Origin: Rutidosis leptorrhynchoides
Lineage: Eukaryota; Streptophyta; Magnoliopsida; Asterales; Asteraceae
Assembly: GCF_046630445.1 (NCBI RefSeq)
Contig: NC_092337.1
Span: 194,281,001 to 194,345,000, forward strand
DNA length: 64,000 nucleotides
Direction: 5' to 3'
The translations under genes were made by a program, and so were the position numbers. Shown here piece after piece: positions 50,455-63,584 of the stretch. The stretch's first letter is position 1, and each line of letters begins with the position of its first letter. The notes beneath the pieces were generated by a model. That model made no database searches and had not been told where the DNA came from. It saw only the letters and a list, made by a program, of their open reading frames with translations.

Positions 50455-50765
50455 AACATAAATATAAATGTTAGTGAAGTTAATAAGAGTTAGATTACAG
50501 AAAATATAATTCAGGCGGTATAACCGACCATATATAACTTAAATAACATAAATATAAATGTTAGTGAAGTTAATGAAAGTTAGATTACAGAAATATAATT
50601 CAGGCGGTATAACCGACCATATATAACTTAAATAACATAAATATAAATGTTAGTGAAGTTAATAAAAGTTAGATTACAGAAATATAATTCAGGCGGTATA
50701 ACCGACCATATATAACTTAAATAACATAAATATAAATGTTAGTGAAGTTAATAAAAGTTAGATAA
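50455..50765. repeat. 89-90-bp tandem repeat, three full copies plus a partial
   Basis: Units start with AATATAAATGTTAGTGAAGT at 50461, 50551, 50640 and 50729, and contain TCAGGCGGTATAACCGACCA. Copies are nearly identical, so the expansion is recent. Confidence 0.9.
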
Positions 50766-50839
50766 TTTCTTACCTTGATTAGTGACGTGTGCTTGCTTAG
50801 ATAAACCTTGATTATACGGAGCACTTCGTGCTGATAACG

Positions 50840-51084
50840 TGTTATATTTCAGTAGGCTTATAACTACCTTTAGTGGCCTGGTTCAATATATTCAAATTGA
50901 AAGAACCAATAAAAGAGAGATGTGTTGTAGAAGATATAGGAGAGAAAGAGGTTGAAGAGAGGTGTGATGTATTTAATGTATATGTGTATTTTTGTAACTT
51001 ACATTATGCACATATATATAGTACAAATTTTACTATCCATATTTGACTAATTACCATCCATATTTAACTACTAAATTTACAACA
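50840..51084 (-). mobile_element. Element D 5' LTR
   Basis: The 245-bp LTR is followed, in element sense, by the primer-site region CGTTATCAGCACGA (50839-50826). Beyond its outer end is ATGAT. Confidence 0.92.
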
Positions 51085-51571
51085 ATGATAGGTTTAAGAA
51101 ATAAAAATGTTAGAACCATAAGATTTTATAACTAAAACTACACTCTCATTTATGTAATTGTTTGTTATATGAGCAGTATTTGTATATCACTGAATTTGTG
51201 TGACTTAAAAATTATGACCTTCAACACCAATCACGTGGACAACTTGCTTATCCTCGGATTATTATTATGGCTTGAATTACTTATTCCGTCTATATATTTC
51301 ATCAAGGAATAATGGTTAACACGTTTACGTGATATGATTTATCATTACTCGAATATAATTCGGAGTAATAATTATTACGCAACCTAAAATCTCATACTAT
51401 TGATTTGAAGGTCGAACACGTACGGTACAATACCAATTCAACATGCAACAAATACTAACTCTAGTCAACACGAAAACCAACAACAAGAAGCTTAATTAAA
51501 ACCAACCCCAACAGAAGGGTAGTACATATTCAACACATAAAAGAAGATAAACACAAATACATGAAAACAGT
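51085..51571. other. 3' flank of the DC1 gene
   Basis: AT-rich DNA without a coding frame. It would hold the 3' UTR and polyadenylation signal of the minus-strand DC1 gene; no single signal stands out. Confidence 0.5.
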
Positions 51572-53573
51572 TTAACAAAGTAATGATTCGATTAAACGCG
51601 CGCAACTCATATGAATTACGAACTTGCACTGTTCACACTTGAAAATCATATCGCCTTTCAGTGGGTCTCTACACTCTGTGCAGTGACCATCGCTCTTGAT
51701 ACCTTGAACGAAATAGAGATGGTGTGGGTGACATTCAAGTTTGTAACTAGCTCCAAACTTTATGTTCAAATAATTATAAGTTCCTTCGCTGTAAGGTGTC
51801 GCTCTCTCTGGTTGAAGTATTACCGGAGCACATTGTGAATGGACTGAGAAGGCACATCCATCATAACAATGGTAGAAACAACATTCTGGATATAACTCTT
51901 CCTCGCAAACTTCACAGAAGTATTCACTTTTATGGTTTTCTGCAGGGAAGTAAGATAGACTCGTAGGGTGCTTATCATACTTATGCCTAATTTGACGAGG
52001 TAATAACAAAGCACACTTGACATGCATAAAAACATTACAAGTGTGACAAAGGAATGAAAATGGTTCACGCGAAGAACTATAATATCCACATAATCGACAA
52101 TGCTCTTGGTGAGTTTTTATATGAACCCTTGAAAGGAGGTGACCAGGATGAGCTTCGTGTGTTATTGTTTCAGGTATGAATGCACATTTCACATCTATAT
52201 GATAGTCGCATTTTACACAACTATAAACAAATCCATTACATCTCAAGTTGCAAATACCACAAACGAACACAGAGAAAAAATTATTGGGGGCATTTGGATA
52301 GAAAGTGAGTATGTGTTGTGGGTGATCGGGGAAATGTTCGATACTAGCAGGAAGTCGTGTGCACCACTCATGAAGAACAAAGTTGCACTTCTCCTTTTCA
52401 TCGGCGCATTTGTAAAATGGCACACTTGTGATTGGTCTCAAACATCCGTTACATAATAGTTCAATTTTTTTCATTGGATTATGACAGGATGAAGTGTTAC
52501 TTTTTGAGAAATTTGGCTTCGTGATATCATCACTAGACTCTACATGTATTAGAATAAGAGGATGTTGATGACAATTGTTTTTCAGTATCCCATCTTCCAT
52601 ATTTGAAGTTTGACTTCCTACTTGTTTCGAAAACATATGTTTTAATACGCTATCACTATCTTCAGGAAATGGGAGATTGAGGAGATCCGGATAATCAGAA
52701 TCTTTATAATCTTTAGTTAATTTGCGGTTGCCTATAAAATAAGATGTTGTCAATACATGTGACAAGATTATAATCTCTAATTATGTTAAGTTTTCCAAAA
52801 TAGCAATCAGTAAAGATTCATCATTTGTCTTAAACAAGTGGCAAGAAGAATTTACCAAAAGATGAGATGATCGACATGAATGGCTCTTCTCTTGATGTTG
52901 CACAATCTAGGTGCGTAAAGTACCTACATTTCTCACATTTATATATCCATAAAAGCGGTTCAATAAAACGCTTATTGCATACCCTACACCTGGGTTCTAA
53001 CATGGCGCATTGAACTTCTTCCGGGAAGGAATAAGAAAGGATGAGCGGGTCAGTATGAGAAAAAATGCCATTTGTGGTTTCCTGAATTTTCAATTTTTTG
53101 GGTAGAAAAAGGCAGTCACGATTAATGATGAAACAAAAACAGACGGTACATATATAAAAATCCCCTTCATGTCTTTTTCCACAAGCATCACATTTACATA
53201 AAATTGGTTCGGGAATAGCTGATAATGGATGCTTGTGGCTAGGGTGATAAATGATCGGATATATGTTTAATGCCATAGCACAATTCGCATGAATTGCGAT
53301 TGCACATTGACGACATTCATAAAGGAGCCCATTTTCTAACTGTTTTCTACATATATAACAAGACCAATAATAATACGGATGATGATATGTGAGAGTGAGA
53401 GTATGAGTAGGGTCTGATATGTGTTTTACTGTATATGGAAGCTCTCCGCAGAACTTGTGGAGCGAGTAAAGACATGATGAATGAGTACACTCATAGTAAT
53501 ATCTATGAGACCAATTGATTTCTTGTTTGCAACGATTACATTCACGACTTTTGAAGTTTTCATGCTTGATAAG

Positions 53574-53645
<72 letters not shown>

Positions 53646-53721
53646 TGGATTTGGATAACTTGGATATGTTGGTTGCAAATCTTTGAGTCGAAGTGGATGT
53701 TCATGCTCGACTACAAGCATC

Positions 53722-53726
<5 letters not shown>
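51572..53726 (-). CDS. DC1 (C1-like Cys/His-rich) domain protein, two exons, apparently intact
   Basis: Exon 1 is 53726-52856 and exon 2 is 52731-51572. The 124-bp intron has GT at 52855-52854 and AG at 52733-52732, and the join stays in frame (SSFG/NRKLTK). The total is 676 residues from ATG at 53726 to TAA at 51572. Residues 28-51 are 24 Asp. After that come about eight Cys/His modules of the DC1 type. Examples are CNRCKQEI...CLYSLHKFC, CYICRKQL...CAIAIHANC, CNGCLRPI...LHEWC, CGICNLRC...CDYHIDVKC, CEVCEEELYPEC...HSQC and CTECRDPL...CKFVIHMSC. The third, near CDACGKRHEGDFYIC, lacks the usual His. There is no signal peptide or membrane segment. Plant DC1 proteins are proposed to bind zinc and take part in stress, hormone or defence responses; this one's ligand and role are not shown by the sequence. 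Confidence 0.9.
53574..53645 (-). repeat. (GAT)24 coding for poly-Asp
   Basis: A pure GAT repeat in exon 1 of the DC1 gene encodes 24 Asp in a row. Purity at the DNA level suggests slippage and probable length variation. Confidence 0.95.

Positions 53727-54612
<886 letters not shown>

Positions 54613-54691
<79 letters not shown>
54613..54691. repeat. (TA)n array, right flank of foldback element
   Basis: About 79 bp of pure TA. Confidence 0.95.
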
Positions 54692-54694
<3 letters not shown>

Positions 54695-55120
54695 CTTATT
54701 GCTACAGAATGAGAGGTGAGTTAATATTCTTTTCTCATTTGACAAGTTTTATGTACCTTGCTTTGTAATTTTAGATCCTTTATTCTGATAGATAAAAAGA
54801 TAAAGTATATGTGAATATATGCTTAGTTCATACATCTCTATCTTTATTAACCTTATATAATAAATACGAGTAATAAATAGAAGAGTGCTATTTACCACCT
54901 ATTAAATACTCCGTAATATCCTTTTACAAAAACCGTATTTTTTATTTTTATTTTTTTGATAAAAAACTAGAATTAAATTGATAAAATTTTTGAAATTGTG
55001 AAAACCTGATTCACCTGATTAGTACACCTAACAATTTTTTGTTCACTTGATAAGAAAAGCCACTAATTTAAAGACTACATGACACACTGGATAGTTACAA
55101 GTTTGCATACATACACTACA
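54692..55120. other. Distal upstream region of the DC1 gene, duplicated at 58757-58995
   Basis: Shared stretches with 58757-58995 include GATAGATAAAAAGATAAA, GTGAATATATGCTTAGTT and CATCTCTATCTTTATTAACC. No coding frame. Confidence 0.7.
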
Positions 55121-55123
55121 ACA

Positions 55124-55616
55124 AATTTATCAATTGTTCACGCATATTTTTACACATTTGTAAATGTCTGAGCTTTTTGTCAAATTCCTCACACTTATAA
55201 ATATGTATAAATTTGCTACATTTATAAATGTTGAATGTTATTCAAATTTCACACTTTAAATTGTATGAAAAGTTTGTTCACACTTATTAGTGTGTACAAA
55301 CACAAATTTAATCACATTTAAAAATGTGATTAAATTTGTTACACCTCATTTCTTCACATAAGGGGAAACCTGAATAAATCTAATACGACAAAATTAATTT
55401 AACACTCTTAAGTGTGATTATATTTATGATTATACACACAAATTAGTGTTAACTTTTTTCCCTACACTTTTATGTGTGAAACTAAAACGATATTCTACAA
55501 TTATAAATGTAATACATTTACACACATTTACAAGTGTGAGGAATTGAACAAAAAAGTACACACTTTTTAAAAGTGTATAAATTTATGCGTGTTTAATTAA
55601 TAAATTTGTTGTAGTG
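55124..55616. mobile_element. CACTA-type MITE, 493 bp, TSD ATA
   Basis: The terminal inverted repeat is CACTACAACAAATTTAT at the left and the mirror ATAAATTTGTTGTAGTG at the right. The 3-bp duplication ATA is present on both sides. The interior has many copies of short inverted units (ACACATTTRTAAATGTG, TTATAAATGTGTA-like). No coding frame, so it depended on an autonomous CACTA transposase. Confidence 0.9.
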
Positions 55617-56464
55617 ATATAAAACTAAAATAAGGAGGTAAACTCCATTTTGATCATCACTAGCAGAGTAGCAACCATGGATGATTTGTCCAATCAAATA
55701 CTTGGTTTCGAACGGTAACATGTTCCTTGTTTCCTGAGATTTCTTTAAATCATATATTTCACTTTTCAAAGAGGACAATTCTAACTTGTTCTTGACCACC
55801 TTTGCATCTTTTCATACCTTCAATTCCACATTATACATTTAGTAAAGACCACATAAGCTAAGAACCCATGAACATCATAAGATCACCAAAATTCTTTACA
55901 TACATCAACGAATTTTAGAACTTCAAACCAACCATTAAAAACCATCAATTCCGACATTGAAAGAGATCCTTAAGATTGAAGCAATCATCTCTTCAAGATG
56001 ATACTAATCCACTTAATCTACCACTAGAGGAACTTGCACACCATCATATATTACACTTCTTTACACCTATTTAGCACACTATGGGACACATTTTCCACCA
56101 TTGATTCTTGTATATCACTAAATTGTATTTGGAACTTGTTAAACAAAGTGCCTACATCACGAATTTATCTTTGTTCTGGAGTCCCCTAGACTTCCATATT
56201 GCTATCTTCATGGTTTATTTTTGTTTAGACGTTCACTACTATCAAACATCCTTTCTGAAGAATTCCCAAATACCTCTTTCTCATTCTTGCCTTTATGATT
56301 CTTCCTATAGGAAAATATATACGAAATTGAGACGAGTAATAAACACATAAGATATTACTTTGATTGGAATACGAGCAAGGATTGTAGACTGATATTCTTG
56401 AATTTGACCCTCATCATCTTCATTGCAACACTTAAATTTTCTTTCTATTTTTTGAGAAGCAAAA

Positions 56465-56466
<2 letters not shown>
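55617..56466. other. Unassigned DNA between CACTA MITE and TA array
   Basis: No recognisable gene. Frames of 60-90 codons (for example 55593-55799 minus and 56108-56350 plus) have no known motif. Confidence 0.5.

Positions 56467-56521
<55 letters not shown>
56467..56521. repeat. (TA)n microsatellite
   Basis: About 55 bp of TA directly next to the Helitron terminus. Confidence 0.95.
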
Positions 56522-56523
<2 letters not shown>

Positions 56524-56644
56524 GTTTTTGAGCCCGTGCGTTGCACGGGTTTGTAAAAAATCGTGCAAAAAATGTAATTTGCAGTTCATATTGGTATGTA
56601 AATAGTGGTAATAAAAAAGTAGAAGAAATATTAGAATTATTTAA

Positions 56645-56765
56645 GAGCCCGTGGTGTTGACAAATTTTAAAAATTCTTTTGAGTTTAAGAGCCCGTAGTT
56701 TTGACGATTTTAAAAATTCATTTTGAATTAAAAAGTCCGTGGTGTTGACGAATTTTAAAAGTTAT
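56645..56765. repeat. About 50-bp subterminal tandem repeats of the Helitron
   Basis: Three diverged units containing GAGCCCGTGGTGTTGAC, GAGCCCGTAGTTTTGAC and AAGTCCGTGGTGTTGAC, each followed by AATTTTAAAA or GATTTTAAAA. Confidence 0.75.
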
Positions 56766-57169
56766 ACATAAAAAACTATACAATAGCACATAATTTGATA
56801 TATTCTTGAAAATATATTATTTTAAAAGTTATACATCAAAAACTATACAATATCACATAATTTTATATATTCGTGAGAATACAGTACAAAAACAAAATCA
56901 AAAGAATAAATTAAATGATACATATAATTATATTAAATATATAATATAAATATAATTACAATATTTATAATAATGTATATATTCCGTAAACTGAGATCAT
57001 GTTATAATTTTAGAATGAGCATGACCATGCAAAATACATGATTTATTTTATTTGCTTATCTTAAATTACATTGAGTTCAAAAGGAATATTAATTCCGAAC
57101 CTTTTTTATTTTATATGTTGGAAACCAAATAGTTGACTTATTTGTTATATTAATTTCGGAGTAATATCA

Positions 57170-57269
<100 letters not shown>

Positions 57270-58106
57270 TATATTATTAAATTATAATGAAAAATTAATT
57301 CAATTTAATAAAAAAATGACACATAAGCAAAAAATTTTTTGATTTATATATATGTATATAGATAAATATGGCATCCACATTAACCTTTACCAAGCCAAAT
57401 ACAACGAAACATTTACAAGTAATGAACAAAACATGAATATTTACAAGCCAACAGCACGAAACTAAAGAGATTAGCCAAAAATCAATACTTTTAGCCTATT
57501 CCGGTTCTTGTCGATCCTAGGTTGCCATAGTAGCTCGGGTTGAGAAGCCATTGGTGCCACGCAATCGGCAACTTTTTCCCCCTTTTTGAGATCCACTCAA
57601 AACTTTTGACTTATATCTCATTGAAGATTTCCACACTTGTTTTAATGACATTCTAGAATACTTTATAAATTCAATTTTTTCAAATTAAATATCCACTAAT
57701 CCGCGGATCTTTAGGGGAGGTATGAAAAGGTGCTAGCCTCCCAAAATTTTAAGCCAGTAACGTATTTCTTTTTTTCATTTGCTCCTTAGAAAGAAAAAAA
57801 CGATTTTTGTGCAGAGTTGGATGGATGGACATGATCTAATTTTAACTTTTGTTATCGAAACCCTCTAATATTTACAATAGTACAGTATTTACTCTTCAAT
57901 TTTCAACATCTAATCGTATTTTGCACAAAATAAATCGTAGTCAACATGTATAACTTTATAGAAATTCAAAATTTAGAGACTAATTAAAAAAGTAACATTA
58001 GGGTTTAAAATTTTATTTCAAACTTTTAGAAATATATATATAACATATTTATTATATTATATTTTTGATGAAGAAAGAATTGATGAATTAATCAAATTGA
58101 AGTTAA

Positions 58107-58108
<2 letters not shown>

Positions 58109-58186
<78 letters not shown>
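58109..58186. repeat. (TAA)n microsatellite
   Basis: About 26 uninterrupted TAA units. Confidence 0.95.
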
Positions 58187-58189
<3 letters not shown>

Positions 58190-58438
58190 TTAACGAATTT
58201 GTTAACGTAGGGATGTCGTTAGCATGCATGAACTAATTGTAGACGGTGGTTACACGTTGACTTTATAGTGACGGTTATTAAATTGTAGTATACTTTCATA
58301 CATTAATGACAACCTAAGGATTGTTGTTAGCAAAATACATATTTTTTAATTTAAATGTTAGATTACAAAATCGTTGAATATGACTATGTTAAACTATGTT
58401 TTATGTATTAAAACTTTTCGCCCTCCCATATAATATAT

Positions 58439-58624
58439 TCAAGATCCACCACTGAATCCATCTAACCGCTTGCCATTGCCATTATCCCGACGAAAAGTTG
58501 TGACTATATCTAAAACAACTGGCGTTGATGAGAAGTTCCACCTATCCCGAACACAACTCCAAACATCTTTTGACAGATTGCATTCCAGCTTAATGCATTG
58601 TCCCAAACCGGACATCGAACACAA
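58439..58624 (-). pseudogene. Possible LINE zf-RVT fragment
   Basis: The frame reads CSMSGLGQCIKLECNLSKDVWSCVRDRWN. The spacing of the LECNLSKDVW...RW block resembles the zf-RVT tail of plant non-LTR reverse transcriptases, where a Cys precedes a KDVW-type motif. The usual His is missing. The remaining frame (TPVVLDIVTTFRRDNGN...) is not assigned. Confidence 0.35.
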
Positions 58625-58670
58625 TTAAGTTCATTCCCCTTTTATCAAGTTCAAGTCGTATCACTATTCT

Positions 58671-58995
58671 TCCACTTGATTAATTTTGTATTATATAATT
58701 TTATCTATTTTATAGATCAAATGTAGTACAACTAGAGCTTATATTTATATTATGTATATCCCCTGATTGCAACAGAATGAAAGGTGAGTTAATATCCATT
58801 TCTTAATTGTTAAGTTTTGTGTACTTTGCTTTGAAATTTTAGATCCTTTACTTAGATAGATAAAAAGATAAACTACATGTGAATATATGCTTAGTTAAAC
58901 ATCTCTATCTTTATTAACCTTATATAGTAAATAGAAGAGTAGTGTTCACCATCTATTGAATAATAATTTTTTTATATAAAAACCGTATTTTATTG
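58671..58995 (-). other. Duplicated DC1 upstream region without the gene
   Basis: 58671-58733 matches 53727-53799 (CCACTTGATTAATTTT, ATAGATCAAATGTAGTACAA) and 58757-58995 matches 54692-54960. Between them this copy has only TTATATTTATATTATG. Copy 1 has the TA arrays and the foldback element at that point. To the left, where the DC1 ATG should be, the sequence departs into the unrelated block 58439-58624. Confidence 0.75.
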
Positions 58996-59600
58996 AGTTG
59001 TATAACATTGTTTGCGATAATTAAATCAATGATTTGTTAGCCTAGTTGTTGTACTCTCATCCTTACAATCTGCATTACTAGATATCTAATCCTGTCTACA
59101 GCATTTTTTTGATCCCTGCCTACAACATTTTATTCTCACTCTTTAATTATTTTATATTATCTTTTAATTACTCTCTTTTCTAAAACCCAAATTTAGAAAC
59201 AGTAAATTACAACTAGAAAATGCATTCCATATGTACGACCAATGTTGTAAAGAACCCGATTACTCACCGATTAAACCCCAATTACTCATTTTTAGAGCAA
59301 TCCTTTCTAATTTTCCAAAATTCGTTTAATTAATCGGTCAACACCGTCTGATGGGTCAAAAACGAATTTTGTAAACAGAGTCGGTCAAAGTCAATATTTG
59401 TCAACATTTTAACATACATTAAACTGAAACTTTAGAGTTTTTGAACAAAATGAATAATTTTAAACAATTATATTAATTTTTTTATTTATAGTTTTCTTCT
59501 ATATTTAAGCATATAATATTCGAAATTTAATATTTAAATGTATAAAGTACAATCTGATTAATTCCCGAATTATCGAATACTCCCGATGATACCTAATGTT
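58996..59600. other. AT-rich spacer, nothing recognised
   Basis: No frame over 60 codons, repeat array or RNA gene was seen. Confidence 0.5.
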
Positions 59601-59639
59601 GGTAATGATGGAAAATATCACGTTTAAGATCTTCGCAAG

Positions 59640-59945
59640 ATGTTAGATGATCTTCATTTTTCGACCTCCAGATATGCTACTCGTTGGTGCAAAGTTATCG
59701 CCTTGAACATTAATATCTTTATTTGGCGTTTAATTAGGGATCGTATCCCGTCTAGAGTTAACCTTGCTTTTAAAGGCTTCGATATTGACACCATTCTTTG
59801 TCCTATATGTAGCATCCGGGGTGACTCTAGGGACCATACATTTTTTACTTGTTATGTAGAAATATGCTTTGGAAACGTATCAAATTACGGGCAGGTATTG
59901 ATTGGCTTGATTATGTTATTATCGTTGAAGATTTCTTTATTTTGA
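59640..59945 (+). pseudogene. LINE reverse transcriptase C-terminal zf-RVT fragment
   Basis: The frame contains RWCKVIALNINIFIWRLIRDR, then IPSRVNLAFKGFDIDTILCP and CPICSIRGDSRDHTFFTC. This matches the zf-RVT pattern of plant L1-type non-LTR retrotransposons: a W.RL..DR.P.R.NL..RG......CP.C segment followed by .H.FF.C. The usual W after the last Cys is lost (EICFGNVSNYG). No endonuclease or RT core is adjacent, so it is an isolated 3' piece. Confidence 0.7.
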
Positions 59946-60301
59946 TGGATTCTTTAAATGGCATTGTTGAGTCCCCTGTGTAATTGTGTAATTAAGGATT
60001 AATTATGAAAAAACATGGTTATTGTGACGACCCGAAAATTTTCAACTAAATTTAAACTTAATCTTTATATGATTTCGACACGATAAGCAAAGTCTGTAAT
60101 GTTGAGTCTCAAAAATTTTGAACTGTTTCATATATTCAATTGACCTTCGGTTGCCCTCGACGATTCACGAACAATTAATTGTAAATAGATATGTGTGTAT
60201 GTATATATAAATAATAATTCGAAATATAATTTGAAGTATTATATGTTGTTGTTTTTAAAAATTAATAAAATAAAAATAGAATATTATAATAATTATTATT
60301 T

Positions 60302-60304
<3 letters not shown>

Positions 60305-60363
<59 letters not shown>
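60305..60363. repeat. (TA)n microsatellite
   Basis: About 59 bp of TA. Confidence 0.95.
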
Positions 60364-60367
<4 letters not shown>

Positions 60368-62230
60368 ATATTAAAAATAAATATTAAATGATTGTAAGAC
60401 TCGTTTGATGTTCTGATTGATATTAAGCAAGTTAAATTCAAACTTATGTAATTTTAAAATAAACGGTGATACGAAAATGTGTAATATAAATTTTAGGCTT
60501 ATTAAAAATGTATTTAGGAGCTATTTGTTGAATTTTAAAACTTTTTATATTTTACTTGGGGTTGGGAGTGAATAATTAATGTAATTTTTATTTAATAGTT
60601 AATGATCGAATTTTATACCATTATGACCAAAATAAATAAATATAGTTAACCTAAAAGTTTGGGATTTTTCTGAGTACTTGTATCCGCCACTGATTTACAA
60701 CTGAGTATGATACATTCCCCGAAAAATTGTCGGCAGTATTAATTATAAAGGTTCACACGTTTAAATTAATATTTATTATAATATTACATTGCACTGTTTT
60801 TGTCTTTCAATTTATCTTCAACTACCTAATATACATCTAATATATATATGTATATATAATTAAGAGATATGATATACATATACAAGGCATATAGATAGTT
60901 TTAATCATCACCATCTCCAAACATTCCACCGGCCGCCCTTCATCACTCACTTCAACCGCCACAACTTCCATCACTAACCACAATTGACACTCGCCATCAC
61001 CAAGAACCACCTACACCCGTCATCACTACTATCGTGAACAACCACCATCCTTATCCACTCCACTCTCGTTGAACTATCACCACATCACCATTTCCATAAC
61101 CACCAGGATCTGCCACCTTCTATCACCATCACAACAACCATCATCATGTTCATCGAAACCCACTTGTATTTTCATACTATCGTTTACGTTATTAAGTCGG
61201 TGTTTGTTTTCGGTTTCTTATTTCCTTCATGAGCTCACAACCATAAACAACCACTTTCACAATCCCCATCGGTTATCACCATGAATCACCACCACTTCCA
61301 TAACACCAACCCATCCTTAGTATTACCGAACACCACCCCACCAAGAATCATCGAAACCACCTCTTTCATGGTTCATGCTACTGCTTTCGGTTAGAAACAA
61401 CCCCAAAACACTTTCAGTTTGATAATATATTACTGCTACAGTTCGGTTACCATCTTCATCAAACCATCACTACATCAATCACCACTAGACCACCATTCGA
61501 GAACCACCTTAATTAATCAACAACTGTTACGATCGTATACTATTTTCTATTCCAGTCGAATATAACTACAAAACCACACACCTTTCATCGCCATTAATTG
61601 CCACCGCTATGAATACCGTATCTGTTCCAGCTGCAAAAGCTACTGCAACAGTACCTTCTACTCAATAAATTTAGTAAAGGCTACGTTACTGTTTTCTTGA
61701 TTCAATTCGAACCTTTGTCAAGTCTGTTGTCGGTTTAAAAAGTTAAGAGAAAACCGGTTCCTGCTGTTGGTTGATGGAAATCCAAAAACCCACTCACTTT
61801 TGTATTATTTTGTCGGCTAATATTATTTCATGAAGATTTTGGATGAACCGATATATTTATTTCATTGATACAATTGGGCCACAGGCTTTTTTATTTATAT
61901 AGTGGGCTAAAATATTTACTTGCTCAGGTGAGCCGATGAGTTAGGATGTTGGGCCGAGAATAAACTTAGGCTTATGAAGAAAATTGGGCCACGATATAGC
62001 AAGTCTATCGTTCTATTTTTCTGGTTCCTGTCAACGATAAACACAAACGCATACACTTAGTTAAGGTGATGATGGACATCATAGTAATGATTATGATGAT
62101 GTTAAGTATTATGATGATGTTGTTATCATATGATATAGATGATAATGTTATGGGTTGATGATGATGAGTAAAACAGCAAATAAATACGAGTTAATAAAAT
62201 TAGACGCAAACATTGAATCAAGAACGAACT

Positions 62231-62300
62231 AGTGGAGCAGTGGTTGAGCGTGTTGTCTGTTAAACGAGAGGTCTCGAGTTCGAACCCGGGCTGAGGCATT
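62231..62300 (+). mobile_element. tRNA-derived SINE head or tRNA-like sequence
   Basis: TGGTTGAGCGTGTTGTCTGT has an A-box-like core and GAGTTCGAACC (62276-62286) fits the polymerase III B box. Spacing is tRNA-like, but no clean cloverleaf can be drawn and no poly-A tail or target duplication was found. It is more likely an old SINE than a tRNA gene. Confidence 0.5.
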
Positions 62301-62540
62301 CTTTTGTTAAAAGGCTTATTTATTTGAGGTAGTTACTTATTTATAATTATGGTTATTATTCTTATCATTATTATTTTATTAACATAAGTATTAGTATTAT
62401 TATTAGTAGTATTATTATCATTATAGTTATTAATATAAATGTTAGTAATGTTATTATTAGTAAAATCATTATTTTTATAACTATTATTATTAGTATTCAT
62501 TATTATTAAAGTTAGTATTTTCAGTAAAGTTATCATTATC

Positions 62541-62935
<395 letters not shown>

Positions 62936-63308
62936 TATTATTTATTATCAATATAAGTATCATTATTAGAATTATTATTACTATTATCATTCTTAATATT
63001 ATCATAATTATTATTATTATTAAAAGAACCTCTATTTTTTAAAATTATCATTTTTATTAAAATTATTAGTATTATCAAAAATATCATATAAAATTATCAT
63101 TTTTTTATTAAGATTTATATTATTATGATAACTAATATTATTAGTAAAACTACTTTTTTATTTAAAATTTCATTTTTCATTATTATTATTATATTAATAT
63201 AACAAATAATTATTTTTGTATATAAAAATATACTTATACAAAAATTATATTAATATTACCTAGAATTATATATTAAAAATATTAACATTTCTATTATGTA
63301 TATACAAA

Positions 63309-63312
<4 letters not shown>

Positions 63313-63405
<93 letters not shown>
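63313..63405. repeat. (TA)n microsatellite
   Basis: About 93 bp of pure TA. Confidence 0.95.
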
Positions 63406-63406
<1 letters not shown>

Positions 63407-63584
63407 CATGTAATTTAAGATATGAAATATATTAGAGTTTAATACAAACTATATATATAAACTACAACATTAAATATACAAATACTATATAATTATAGAT
63501 GGAATTATTTGATTTTCATTATATATATTTTTATATATATATATAAATATAAATGATATAAGTTCGTGAATCCAATGACAGCTT

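Larger units (their letters stand above)
49590..50839 (-). mobile_element. Copia leader with tandem repeats
   Basis: About 1.25 kb of untranslated leader lies between primer site and gag. It holds paired copies of TGTAACGTCGT.AGTTGACGTTAAC (49939-50014), a 52-bp repeat (50063-50256), paired ACCGTGTTGTCAAATGACG (50371-50440) and an 89-bp repeat (50455-50765). Frames in it are short and repeat-derived. Confidence 0.75.
44763..51084 (-). mobile_element. Element D: Ty1/copia retrotransposon, structurally complete, ORFs broken (TSD ATGAT)
   Basis: LTRs of 245 bp (44763-45007 and 50840-51084) begin, in element sense, TGTTGTAAATTTAG and end ATATAACA. They differ at about two positions. The perfect target duplication ATGAT is at 44758-44762 and 51085-51089. 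The primer-site region CGTTATCAGCACGA (50839-50826) follows the 5' LTR and the polypurine tract CCAAGGGGGAG (45018-45008) precedes the 3' LTR. Order on the minus strand is leader, gag, protease, integrase, SH3-like, RT and RNase H, as in Ty1/copia. Every domain has frameshifts or stops. Confidence 0.93.

Noticed and set aside
62231-62300. A functional tRNA gene
   Set aside because: The B box is good but the arms do not pair into a cloverleaf. It is more likely a SINE head.
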